Shown here piece by piece: positions 25,250 through 35,691 of a stretch of DNA of 64,000 nucleotides. The DNA comes from Lunularia cruciata (Eukaryota > Streptophyta > Marchantiopsida > Lunulariales > Lunulariaceae). Each line of letters starts with the position of its first letter. Position 1 is the first letter of the stretch. A model generated the notes under the pieces. It searched no databases and had not been told where the DNA came from. It worked only from the letters and a program-made list of their open reading frames with translations. A program made the translations under genes and the position numbers. The stretch lies in the NCBI GenBank assembly GCA_948567375.1, contig OX419757.1, positions 29,884,001 through 29,948,000 on the forward strand, given 5' to 3'.

Positions 25250-25800
25250 ATTGGATGGAGAGAAAAACTATGTTGGCAATTTCAAGTGGAGCAAGCTGAA
25301 CAATATTTTGTTGTACTAATCTCAACATAGAAAGAATTCAAGAGCATAATAATTAGGAGACTCTATGCTATAAATGTTGCACAAGATAGATTTGTAGAAT
25401 TGAAGCAAATTTGGTTTGTGAGAAGCTACATCACTCAATTCCAAAACACCATAATGCAAATTCCAAATATACTAGAAGGTGAAGCTTTGGATCAATTTGT
25501 TAGAGACTTGAAATCACTTACCAAACTAGAAATGACCATGTGGGAGCCCAAACACTTAGAGGAAACCATGCAATTGGCTAAGCACTTTGATTCCTTGGTT
25601 GCAACAACTTGATCTTGACCTTGACTTTCATAGAATTTTCCAATACACTACACATGAGTGGAAGAGCTAACACCAATGGAGATTGATGCCATCCAATGGA
25701 GACTGCTTTGTAGTACAAATAGAGAAAGATTACAAAAAAATTGGTGGTTGCTTTTATTGTTGCCAAATTGGATATCGTATTACTAAATGCCCACTCAAGA
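25250..25800 (+). pseudogene. Family B gag fragment with a zinc knuckle
   Basis: Plus-strand fragments read 'FVELKQIWFVRSYITQFQNT' and 'LEGEALDQFVRDLKSLTKLE' (25400-25612), a typical Ty3/gypsy capsid segment. A knuckle, CFYCCQIGYRITKC, follows at about 25749-25790 and has Tyr where the family has His. Stops separate the parts. The N-terminus before 25250 is not recognisable and may have been lost with the leader rearrangement. Confidence 0.78.
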
Positions 25801-25984
25801 ATGGGTGACCTCGATAAATTACCCAAATAGAGTTTGTGGAGCATGATAATTAGAGAAACAAAGAATCCCAATAGGAGAGTTTGAGTCATCTACTCGGAAC
25901 TTGATTAGTTCTAATGGGATTGAAGGCTTGACCTATGCAAGTTTGTTTTACTTGCAATTTATAATATCTTATTGTCATTGTAAG

Positions 25985-26290
25985 ATTTTGGTTGATTCTT
26001 GAAGTTTAGAGAATTACATATCCATGCAATTAATAAAAAATTAGGTATTCCTCTCAAAACAATAAATTAGAAGTAGATTGATGATGGTAGATGGTAGAAG
26101 GGGATCTACATTCCATACCTCACAATGTAGTACATTCAAGATTTGGAAGGAGTATTTGGAGTGTATGAGGATTGTAGTGGCACCTCTATACTATGATATC
26201 ATTCTAGGTTTGCATTGGCTTGAATATCATAAGGTTAAATTTGGTAATTGGACCCGATGACAAATTCAAGTATCACACCAAGGTATAAAT
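25985..26290 (+). pseudogene. Family B retropepsin-like protease, active-site triad broken
   Basis: The catalytic loop reads Val-Asp-Ser-stop: the Gly codon of the Asp-Ser-Gly triad is TGA at 26000-26002. Downstream, 'YDIILGLHWLEYHKV' (26188-26232) matches the conserved C-terminal part of plant Ty3/gypsy proteases. The right-edge element has the equivalent 'YDIILGLPWLERH'. The enzyme would process the Gag-Pol polyprotein; this copy cannot. Confidence 0.8.
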
Positions 26291-26689
26291 TATTGATTAG
26301 GTTATTTGGTACTTTTGAGTAAGACATCTAAGAATATTCAGTCCCAAGATGGAAAGTTTGTTAGTAAAGTAGCCATAGAGCAAGCTTTGGAGGAAAATAT
26401 TATTATTTTTATGGCATGGATCATGCCATGCATCATGCATAGATAATATGATAAGAGCCAAAAGCATTATCAACCAATGGTGGATCAAATAGTTCAAGAG
26501 TTTGCATATGTGTTTTTGGATGATCTGTCAAAGGGGATACCTTTTGATTGTGGTATGATCTTTTGATCATGGTATTGATAAGAAGTACTCCAATGAGTGG
26601 ACCAATCTATTTGCTCTCATCAAAGGAGTTGGAAGAGCTTTGAAAAACACTAATGGAGTTGTTAGAGAAGGATTTCATATAACATAATA

Positions 26690-27900
26690 CATCTTTGTGG
26701 AGAGCACCGATACTATTTGTCCCAAAGAAGGATGGAGGACTTTGCTTTTGTATTGATTCTCATGGCCTCAATAAACAAACAATGAAGAATGCATATCCCT
26801 TATCTTGAATTGATGACTTGCTAGATCAATTGAGTGGAGCATGATACTTCTACAAGTTAGATCTCTAAAGTGAATTTTGGCAAATCCCTATTGATAGAAA
26901 GGATGTGCAAAAGATTGCCTTTCATAGAAGGTATGGGCATTTTCAATGGAGGTTCTACCTTTTGGGGTCACTAATGCTCCAATAGTCTTCATAGATCAAA
27001 TGCATTGAGTGTTGGATGGGCTATTGGATTGTTAAGTGATGGTTTTCTTGGATGATATTTTAATTTATAGCAAGATGGAGGCAAAATATATGAATCACAT
27101 GCAAGAAGTCCTAAGGTAACTACTACAAGAAGTCAAAGTGTACCTTTTGGTAGAAAGAAGTTACCTTCTTGGGCCATAAAATCTCATCAAAGGAGATCAA
27201 GATGGAAGAGGAGAAAATTAAAGCAATTATTGATTAGCCTACTCCAATAGATGCCACAAAAGTGTGAGCATTTAATGGATTGGTAAGGTTTATTGATGAT
27301 TCATCCACTATTATGCTCATGTGGCCATACCATTGACCAATCTCTTAGGGAAGACCTCAAGTTTTTAGTGGACCACCAAGCACAAAGAATTATTCTAGAA
27401 GCTTAAATATATGGTGTCTTTAAGACACATTCTTCAACCATATGATCCTCAACTACCTTATGTAATTGATTTTGAAGCTTCTAACTTTGCCATTGGAGTT
27501 ATGTTGCAGTAGGAACTTCTAGACGGGTTGCATCCCATTATTTTTGTGTCTTGAAAACTAAACGCCATAGAAAGGAACTACTCTACTTGAGATCAAGAAC
27601 AACTAGCAATGGTATATGCCACCAAGGTATGGAGGCATTATCTCTTGAGGAAATAAATGATTATGCAAACCAATCAAAAACTCTCATTGTAGACATTACA
27701 TTTGGAGCACATGAAGAGTCAGCCATTGATAGGAGGAAAAACTATAGTTTTTTTACATCAAACTTGAGCAAAAATTGGTAGGTTCCATATTATCTTTGAT
27801 GCACTATCATGACAACTTGATTTGAAGACTCTTCCTCTCATCATGGTGGTAATTATGATAGTGTCAATTGATTCAAAAGTCCAAATTGAGTTTAGGACCA
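26690..27900 (+). pseudogene. Family B reverse transcriptase and RNase H (broken)
   Basis: RT motifs in order: '[13 protein letters not shown]' near 26724, '[11 protein letters not shown]' near 26775, 'YKLDL' near 26855, and the catalytic VFLDDILIYS near 27042-27071 with both aspartates kept. RNase H follows with 'VIDFEASNFAIGVMLQ' near 27465-27512 and 'ATKVWRHYLL' near 27620-27650. Several stops and frameshifts lie in between. The right-edge element shows the same protein nearly whole. Confidence 0.88.
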
Positions 27901-27949
27901 CTTTACCACAAGAGCACTTCTTTTAGATGGTACAAGATTATCTTGTAGC

Positions 27950-29340
27950 ACATGATATGGAATATAACACCTTCTCCTTCAAGGAAGGCCTTCTATTCTA
28001 TGAGAACCAGATCTATGTTCCAACAAAGGGTGATTAATGACTTATGTGCCCTCAAGAAGCCCATGACTTACCAATTACTGGTCACATGGGTGTGGAAAAG
28101 ACCTTGGGTACCCTACAAAGCCAATGGTGGTGGTCTAGCATGGAACAAGAGGTTTGAGAGTTTTTCCAATGTTGTGAGAGCTGCCAATGCAACAAAGCCA
28201 ATAAAAAAAATTGAATGGACTCCTTCAACCACTTCCCATCCCATATGCTTGATGGGAACACATGAGCTTATATCTCTTCACATCCTTACCCAAGACAAGG
28301 CAAGGTCACACAACAATTGTTGTATTTGTTCATAAGCTTAGTAAGCAAATCCATTTGGCACCAACCTTTAATATTGTGGATGTTCCAACATGAGCATGGA
28401 TCAACTTCAACAATATCTTCAAGCACCATGAGATGCCTTGTATATTCATCTCCAAGCGTGAACCTTGATTAACCAAAAAAATTTGGCAAGCACTCTTCCA
28501 ACTACTTAGTACCAAGTTTGTTTTGCCCATAGCCTCTCATCCTCAAACTGGTGGATAAACCAAATATGCAAATTGCACCTTAGAGGATATACTTTGTGCC
28601 TTTGTCAACTTTCACCATACCAACTAGGATGAATGTCTTGCAATTATTGAGTTACCTACAATAATTCCAAGCATGCAAGCACCAGATTCTCTCACGTCTT
28701 CCTTAATTTTGGCCAAGACTCATTTGTCTAGATTCCTTTCTTGCTACTCCTCCATCTCATGTTCCTCATACTTCCACCTTCTTGACCGTAATATCCCAAT
28801 TCCTATAACAAGCTAAATCTCATCTTCTTGTTGCTTAAAATTGTCAAAAAAATACACAGATCAATATGTTGGGATCTCACCTTTCCACTCAATGATAAGA
28901 TCATGCTATTAACATACCGCTCCCACTTGATACACAAGTTTATAAACTTGCTCCTATTTGGATAGGTCCATTTGATGTCATCCAAATCATTTCTCTTGTT
29001 GCTTATCAACTTGCCTTGCCTTGTCATATGCAAATCCACCTTGTCTTTCATGTTTCTAAGTAGAAACTCTTTGTTTCTTATCCATTTTCCTTTTCCTCTT
29101 ATGTCCAACCCTCTCCTCCTCATGTCCTTATCAATGATCATGAGGTGTATGAAGTTGATTGCATCCTTGTATGTTGCTACATTCAACATGGCTGCCAACA
29201 ACATACTAAGTACAAAGTCCTTTGGAAAGGGTACCCCTTTCATGATGCCACTCGGAAGCCTATTTCTCATCTCTACAATGCACAAACGACCATCCAAGAG
29301 TTGAAGCTTCCATGGTGACAAGGATGTCACCAACTAGTGG
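27950..29340 (+). pseudogene. Family B integrase and chromodomain (broken)
   Basis: An H2C2-like region is seen near 28070-28200 ('VWKRPWVPYKANGGG' and 'CESCQCNKANK'-type sequence). Core fragments lie near 28300-28720, the C-terminal 'LAPIWIGPFDVIQ' near 28945-28985, and a chromodomain near 29145-29305 ('YKVLWKGYPFHDATRKP'). The frames are interrupted. A polypurine run ending in GTGGTGGAAT precedes the 3' LTR. Confidence 0.82.
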
Positions 29341-29347
29341 TGGAATG

Positions 29348-29816
29348 TGTAACATTATGGAATTTTACATACAAGTTAGTCAAAACTAATGAAGTAGCAA
29401 ATAGGCCAAATTAGCCAAGGATTATAAGAATATTCTAAAAACATCTAGAAAGCTACTTGGTAGCTTCCAAGTATTGAGTAATTAATATGCCAAGTGGTGA
29501 CTTCAAGAGAAATCTTCTTGGGAAGCTTCCCAACTAGCTTAGCTTGCACACCAAATAGATGGTTTCTAGAGGGAAGCTTCTTGAGGAGCTTCTTGACTAG
29601 TTTAGCTTGCACACCGAGTAGGTTGCTTATAGGAAGAAGCTTCCTTGTTGGCTTAGCTTGCACTCTAAGAAAGTGACTTTTAAAAAGCTTCTCAGGAGCC
29701 TTGTATGTTCCCTAAAATACCAAAGCCCAAGCTCATGCCAAGCATTCAGAGTTTCACTCATTCAAGAGTCCTAATGTGATCTTCCATTTTTTTATTTCTC
29801 TCCTTAGTCTTTTACA
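29348..29816 (+). repeat. 3' LTR of the complete family B element
   Basis: The 469-bp LTR starts TGTAACATTATGG and ends TCTTTTACA, followed by the target duplication TGGAT. It has the same U3 AAGCTTC modules as the 5' LTR. Its TATA box has decayed to 'taaaatacc' near 29712. Confidence 0.9.
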
Positions 29817-31344
29817 TGGATGGTTCAAGAGGTATATTCAAGAGGTATGTTGAATCAATGAACTATACTCAATCTCAATATTTCAACAAATTAAGAGATT
29901 AAGAATGGGACTCACAAAAACTCTCAAAAAATAGAGTATGCTCAACAAGCACTCTTTATTAAAAGTGACCAAAAATTGCAAAACCAAATTATGTTAGAGG
30001 AGCCAAAAAATGTAGATACTAGAGGATATTACATGAATCTCCATCCATCATATTTTAGTGCTTCTATGTATGATATAAGTATGTTCATTTGATCAGATTT
30101 TTTATTAAGGTAATTATAAAGTGCAAAATGTTTTGCCTTTCATAGTTCTAATGTTCAAAGTACTTGATGAGGTTGTTTGGAAGGACCATGAGTGCAATTC
30201 TTTATCATGCTACCTACCAAACATTGATTGTACTAATGATCCAACCTTGGCATTTGTATGTGTGAGCTTGCATGTATGTTATGTGGCTCTATTATTGGAT
30301 CTACTATTATATTAGATAAGTATGTGATAATTTTTTATGAGGATTGCATATAATATATTTAACACTTTTGCTTGCAATGGTTCCTAAAGTGTAGTAGTTA
30401 GGTCCTTGTACTAAACACTATAAAAAGATATTGTTTGTACCATTCTATCTAGTTTGAAATATTAGGTGTTTATATTACTTAATATTTTCATCAATATTAT
30501 AACATGTAAACATAAGGATTTAGATTGTGATATTTTTTCTAGAAAATACCTCCCTAAAAATATTAAAATTTGATAACTAAATAGTTATTATGTAAAACTA
30601 AGATAAAGCATTAAAATATAATAATTTATAATGAAATGTTTATAATGCAATTTTAATTTAAGAATTCAAAAAGATTTGAGTTTAGTAACATGAAAAGAAC
30701 CTTTGAGTACAATAATTTATCAACATTCTTTTCAAAAATCCAAGTCTCTTGTAGAAATTTCTTCATGACTGAAAATACTTATACTTCTCAATTTCTCATA
30801 ATAAAAGTAAAACAGAAAATCTAATACTTCACATACAAAGATAAAAAAGTCACTCAGATTAGACTAAATATGAAACAATCGAATTTTAATTTTGTATTTG
30901 TTATGCTTTTAAGATCCGAAAATTTATTAATGTATTAAGATTAGACTGGAATTAGACTGCAGTTCTTTGTATTCACAAAGAAGGGCAGATAGAAGAATAA
31001 CTTATTTTTTTAATATAATTTTCGTCCTCTGACTTAGAGGATGACTTCAACTCAAGCTGTACATCGTAGTATATATGCAAAAAAAGAGTTTTTCTTCACC
31101 GTCATCCTTTTAAGACAGTACAAATTCTACCTTTCAAGTTTTCTATGGTCTTTAAAAGAATAGAAAAAGTTCTCCATGAAAGCATGGCATCCAAACACTA
31201 GAGAACTGTGACATTGACATGTAGATACAGAGCTGTAATCTTGACGTGGCAGGGAAAAAATATCCACATGGATTGTGATGAAGCTACCAACTGGAATGGA
31301 AAGGTCGCCCCTTGGACAATATGCATATTTCCTTATTCTATTCT
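29817..31344. other. AT-rich stretch, nothing recognised
   Basis: No gene, RNA or known repeat can be supported here. Apart from short spurious frames, the sequence is strongly AT-rich from about 30300 to 31050. Confidence 0.5.
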
Positions 31345-31409
31345 ATTGGGACCTAGCTGCATTTTATCTCTTTTGTCTTTCCTTTATACTTGATGGGTTT
31401 TCCAATTCT
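31345..31409 (+). repeat. Old 3'-end copy of the C2H2/RT element, used as insertion target
   Basis: 'attgggacctagctgcatttt' through 'tgatgggttttccaattcttcat' resembles the 3' end of the full element at 35488-35550 ('attggggcttagttacc' ... 'tgatggggtcttcccatcc'). It continues into the first 111-bp direct repeat, whose opening (TCATGTGTACTACGCGGTCG) is itself the end of the tail motif. This suggests that the full element inserted into an older family tail. Confidence 0.65.
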
Positions 31410-31520
31410 TCATGTGTACTACGCGGTCGCCTTTCCTTTTCTATTCTTTATCCTCTTCCGCATGTTCCTCCATGTCCTTGACTCACAACCTCAAAGGGTC
31501 ACAATATGGTATATGTATGT
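31410..31520 (+). repeat. Left 111-bp direct repeat flanking the C2H2/RT element
   Basis: Starts TCATGTGTACTACGCGGTCG and ends ATGGTATATGTATGT. It matches 35580-35691 with only about four differences, one of them a single-base indel. It is either an exceptionally long target duplication or a terminal repeat of the element. Confidence 0.9.
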
Positions 31521-32079
31521 TTATACTGGATGGGTCTTCCCATCCTTCATGTGTTCACTTTTACTTCTCTATTTATTATTTATTTCTTGCGGGGAGAGTG
31601 TGGAGACGTGCGGGGAGCTGCGGGAGAGTGTGGAGACGGGAGAGGAGAGGGAGAGACCGTGAGACCATTTCTGTAATTTCTGAGTGCTCTCTAGCATGTA
31701 GCATTCGAGTGAATAGTTTATTCTCTTCGTTTTTCAATTTTGGTTCCATTGGCATCTAGATTGAAGACTATGGAGAATGGAGTAGAAAGTTATGAGGATT
31801 TTAAGATTTTTTAGGGTTTAGAGTGATCATTATACATTGAGAGTGATGGGTCGGGGATTTTCATTTCTAATCTCTTGGTTTTCATTATTAAGTTCCATGG
31901 GAATTTAGTTTGAAAATTTTGGAGATGAAAATTGAAAGTTATGAGATTTTATAGATTTTAGGATTTGGAGAGATTGTTTTCTTATGTGAGTTGGGATGTG
32001 AGGGGTTGTGGTTTTGTAGATATGGGGAGATATGGAGAGGAAGAGCAGCATGTGTTACTATCATTAATTTTGTGCTAGC

Positions 32080-33075
32080 CATGGCTACACCTTCCCATGT
32101 GTAGTTGCCTAGAGCGGGTCGGGATACACCATGCCCTATGTGTCACCGACGCTTTACCTCGCAAGGGGTAAAGACACATGTGGGAAGGATGCACAAGGAC
32201 TATGTTTGGACCACTTGGGATGCCCACGTGAAACAAACAACCACATCAACAGTAGTGACACTCGGGATTACGCACGCTTCTTCTATACCTTCGTTGATCG
32301 TTCCAGGGATACCGATCGAGTCGTGAGAGTGGTTAGCTTCTCAAGCGGGTCGCATTTTAGGGTTATTTGAGACTAGTTTTCCATGTCCACGTCTATTCCA
32401 TAGGCTACCCCACACACTCCATGATGAGGCTAGACAAGCTTTTCGCCTACCACTAGACTGTTTGGCACGTGATCCCTTGGACGAGTTAGCATGGTTCCTA
32501 TTCCTCTTACTCCCTCGATGGTGTCTTCGTTATTCTAGAGAGAGACATGCGGGCCATAGAGAGGTGGCTGCTAGATTTTGTCGATTCCGAGTGGGGGATT
32601 GGGCATCCCTTCAGGAGGAGTCTATTAGGGCTACATGATTTAGGAGACAAGCATTGCCATAGGATACCACAAATTCCACACAATTATGACGATGTAGGAC
32701 ATTGGGTCAAGCGGGATAGTTTAGTAGAGCAGCATGAGCGCTACATCCTTTGTCTATAGCGAGTCCTACTGATGAGACCATCTCTTCCCTACGCTCATTG
32801 CATCCTATAGCAGTAGAGGGACTACCACTAGAGGTCTTAGATTATCAGCCTGAGCAGCCTTTATGTCTTGATAGGTTGCTATTTGCACAAGCATTGTGCA
32901 TTGCTCCTCGCCTTTACTCAGGAGGCTTGTCAGGGATGGTTTATGAGCATCTTAGAGATTTCTTCCAGGTAGATGATCCTTCTAGTGGTTTTACCGAGTT
33001 GTTTCAGGTGGCTGCAGCAATAGCAAGAGGAGACATTCCTATGTCTCTTAGTCGGGTGTTAGGTGCTAGTTGACT
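32080..33075 (+). pseudogene. N-terminal part of the C2H2/RT element protein (finger and linker)
   Basis: An ATG at 32080 opens a frame that stops after seven codons (TAG at 32101). Continuing in frame, a classical C2H2 finger follows: CPMCHRRFTSQGVKTH then VGRMH (C-X2-C-X12-H-X4-H). After about 32330 the frame changes. A later fragment (32750-33073) reads 'LLFAQALCIAPRLYSGGLSG' and 'YEHLRDFFQVDDPSSGF', which resembles the region just before the RT domain of such elements. The finger probably binds the target DNA or the element RNA; that is inferred from the R2 group. The early stop and frame changes show a pseudogene. Confidence 0.65.
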
Positions 33076-33109
33076 TCTCATGATGGAGAAGGACACGGAA
33101 GGCATTAGA

Positions 33110-33780
33110 GAGAGATCTTTTTGCGTTTGATCAATTGTACCATTGTCCTTCAACATCGTTCTCACTTTTGATAACACCTTAGTCCACATCAATTTGGAGT
33201 AGCTAAATTGGGAGGATGTGAGGCTATATCTCTAGGCATTAGAGCACTCCTAGATATCCATCCGGAGTGGGTCGTCCTATAGGTGGATGTTGAGAACGCT
33301 TTTAATAGCGTCTTATGTGCATCTATCTTTAGAGATCTTAGGGAGGCTAGTGGATCCTTGGCGAGTCTTATTCCTTTTGTGCGGTCTTTTTATGGCTCTC
33401 CGGCTTCCCTTTACTACCATCATGGTGGTTCTTAGGAGGGAGTCACCGTCTTGGAGTCAACTATTGGTATATGTCAAGGAGATCCTTTAAGGGGGCCCTT
33501 ATTTGCCATGGCTCACTTTAGAGCTCTCGTATCTACTACTTTGGCCATGCCAGGTTGTGTATTTCCCTCCTTGGCAGATGACACACATCGTAGGTCAAGT
33601 AGATCAGATTAGGCATGCCTTTGACTACTTGACTACCAAGCTACATCTAGTAGGCTTGAGAGTCAAGGTGTCAAAGTGTAAGGCATGGTCCCCTTTAGGT
33701 ATCTCTCTCCACCTTGAGCTTCCAAAGGGTTGTATCACATTGTATCACAAGATGGACTTCATGTTCTTGGAGTGCCAGTA
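33110..33780 (+). pseudogene. Reverse transcriptase domain of the C2H2/RT element (broken)
   Basis: Fragments in shifting frames read 'HQFGVAKLGGCEAISLGIRA' near 33185, VDVENAFNSV near 33282-33310 (first catalytic Asp), 'IFRDLREASGSLASLIPFVR' near 33328 and 'CQGDPL' near 33476-33495. The active-site block is LADD near 33575-33586, followed by 'IVGQVDQIRHAFDYL' after a frame change. The change falls in a short AC run that looks two bases short, directly after the catalytic aspartates. The RT family is distinct from that of the LTR elements elsewhere in this window. Confidence 0.75.
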
Positions 33781-33908
33781 GGATCGGAGGATTTTGTCAC
33801 ACGCTTCTTAAACGTTGCACTTGCAGAAGATGTTCGCCATGTGGATGACCTTCCATTACTAGGAGATCCGTAGGTGGAATTTGGTATACTCTCTTCCAGT
33901 ATTGCTCG

Positions 33909-35309
33909 TTGACCATCTACCTCATCCGTACAATTCTCCCTTCACCGTCCTTCCTATCACGTCTGAGAGCATTTGATAGGAGGATTATGGGAATCTTTGG
34001 TAATATTATTGGATCAGTGACTTTTGAGTGTGTGACAGGGAATTTGGCACGGAGACAGACGGCTCTACCAATCTCATGTGGTGGGGTTGGCTTGATTTCT
34101 ATGGAAGAGATGACACCTATAGCATTTTTGGGTAGTTGGACTCTCTCGGCACTCTTACTTTCCTCTCGTTTTGTGGTTGTTGATAGGCCGGTTTTGGAGA
34201 ATTATGTGACAGAGGTGGAGGGAGGATCCTTTTCTCTCCAGGTGTTATTGCGGCAGATGAGAGATAGTCTATCCCCACGAGCACGAGAGGATTTTCCACC
34301 TTTTGCTTCACTACCGTCAGATTGGACCAGAGGTTTACAGTCTTCCTTGATGGAGCGACAGTGTGAGCATACGCTACATTCTCTCTTAGTCGACTTGTCC
34401 ATTCCTCATGCTACTAGAGCACGTCTTCGCTCTTGCTCCGGCAAGGGTGTAGGCTCTTGGATCCTAGCTCGACCGTGTATTAGGGCTTTCCAACTTGCAC
34501 CAACTACTTTTTCTATAGCGATGAGGTTTTGCCTAGGTTTGGTCCACCCATCTGCATCTTCATTACTCACTTGTGAGTGTGGTTCTACACTAGATGCAGC
34601 AATGGTCCACATGACACAATGTCCTTTAGGAGGACAGAGGATAGCTACCCATGATGCCATTAGAGACATAGTGTTTGCTATGGCACGAGAGAGTGGATAC
34701 TTTGCTTGGAGGGAGCATTCGTATGCTTTGCAAACGACACGTGTCAGGGAAAACTTATACTTGGTCCGAGATGATCAGGTGACAGTAGCGGATGTCGTGG
34801 TTACGGACCCTACGCGGGATACAATGTCAAAGGGAGTGATTACCCATCCCCCTGGATGGGCGGCGAGTGCAGCAGCAGATCGTAAGGTTTCCAAGTATAG
34901 GGGCATGCAGCGAGGTCACCTCTTTGTTCCTCTAGCCTTGGAGTTATATGGAGCGATGGACACGACATGGAGGGAGCATTCGTATGCTTTGCAAACGACA
35001 CGTGTCAGGGAAAACTTATACTTGGTCCGAGATGATCAGGTGACAGTAGCGGATGTCGTGGTTACGGACCCTACGCGGGATACAATGTCAAAGGGAGTGA
35101 TTACCCATCCCCCTGGATGGGCGGCGAGTGCAGCAGCAGATCGTAAGGTTTCCAAGTATAGGGGCATGCAGCGAGGTCACCTCTTTGTTCCTCTAGCCTT
35201 GGAGTTATATGGAGCGATGGACACGACATTTGACACATTTGTTAGGGAGTGCGCGAGAGCTTATCATGTTAGGCGTCAGGGGTACCACTCTCACTCTCAT
35301 ACTTTGTAG
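33909..35309 (+). pseudogene. C-terminal half of the C2H2/RT element protein: CCHC and restriction-like nuclease region, with an exact internal duplication
   Basis: An open frame of 466 codons; the first codon is TTG, so this is a fragment of a longer polyprotein. Residues 222-238 form CECG-X8-HMTQC, a CXC...H...C knuckle as found before the nuclease of R2-type elements. Then comes 'VADVVVTDP' (Asp near residue 295) and 'DRKVSKY', which resembles the D...K..KY part of restriction-like endonucleases. Residues 267-353 and 354-440 are identical 87-residue repeats encoded by identical 261-bp DNA. Copies at 47803-48150 and 57592-58568 have the unit once. A base missing near 35280 relative to the 57.7-kb copy ends the frame early ('YHSHSHTL'). 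Confidence 0.75.
34707..35228 (+). repeat. Exact 261-bp in-frame tandem duplication
   Basis: Unit 1 (34707-34967) and unit 2 (34968-35228) are identical by eye over all 261 bases. The unit starts at TGGAGGGAGCATTCG and ends CGATGGACACGACA. It covers the putative nuclease core. Identity in an otherwise mutated element means a very recent duplication or an assembly error. Confidence 0.92.
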
Positions 35310-35579
35310 CATATTTTAGACAGCATGTGTCCATTGCTCTACAGAGGGCAGTGGTTGGTGCAATCCATAGGAGAGCAATCACATTAGGTGATGTTTCTTC
35401 GGATGCTCCAGTTGTATGTAGACAGTGCTATTTGCATAGCTCGGATATCTTAGGTGCGATAGTGCAGATTTCTCATACAGACTCTATTGGGGCTTAGTTA
35501 CCTTTTTTGTCTCTCTCTTGTACGGTTTGATGGGGTCTTCCCATCCTTCATTTTTCTTATGCGGTCGCGTTTTTTTCCC

Positions 35580-35691
35580 TCATGTGTTCTACGCGGTCGC
35601 CTTTCCCTTTTCTATTCTTTATCCTCTTCCACGTGTTCCTCCATGTCCTTGACTCACAACCTCAAAGGGTCACAATATGGTATATGTATGT
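35580..35691 (+). repeat. Right 112-bp direct repeat flanking the C2H2/RT element
   Basis: Partner of 31410-31520. It follows the element tail 'gatggggtcttcccatcc' and a short T-rich end (GCGTTTTTTTCCC, about 35567-35579), which fits a 3' end made by target-primed reverse transcription. Confidence 0.88.

Larger units (their letters stand above)
22950..29816 (+). mobile_element. Complete family B Ty3/gypsy chromovirus (dead), with TGGAT target duplications
   Basis: The element spans a 5' LTR (22950-23428), a primer site, a leader, gag, protease, RT, RNase H, integrase, chromodomain, a polypurine tract and a 3' LTR (29348-29816). The 5-bp flanks TGGAT at 22945-22949 and 29817-29821 match exactly, so both ends belong to one insertion event. 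The leader is disrupted by a family A solo LTR (23767-24524) and by an inverted copy of the leader and LTR end (24525-24980). Stops and frameshifts throughout pol make it inactive. A younger relative occupies 60218-64000 in the opposite orientation. Confidence 0.9.
31410..35691 (+). mobile_element. Retroelement with C2H2 finger, reverse transcriptase and restriction-like nuclease region, bounded by 111-bp direct repeats
   Basis: The bounded unit contains a GA-rich 5' leader and a C2H2 finger (about 32119-32190). It also holds an RT with 'VDVENAFNSV' (about 33280-33310) and an active-site region near 33573, then a C-terminal CCHC and nuclease-like region (34572-35290). It ends in a tail 'gatggggtcttcccatcc' (35529). 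The direct repeats 31410-31520 and 35580-35691 differ at only a few positions. This domain order matches the early-branching non-LTR elements with a restriction-like endonuclease (R2/CRE type), but I cannot name the clade. The RT is broken by several stops and frameshifts. Partial copies lie at 47516-48312, 52850-53010, 56249-56343 and 57440-58455. Confidence 0.75.

Noticed and set aside
28803-29333. 176-codon minus-strand frame
   Set aside because: It is the antisense shadow of the family B integrase C-terminus and chromodomain on the plus strand; the plus-strand frames have family motifs and the minus frame has none.
31410-35691. Penelope-like element as identity of the C2H2/RT element, suggested by the direct repeats
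   Set aside because: No GIY-YIG nuclease is visible; the C-terminal CCHC and D...K..KY-type region and N-terminal C2H2 finger fit the restriction-like-nuclease non-LTR group better.
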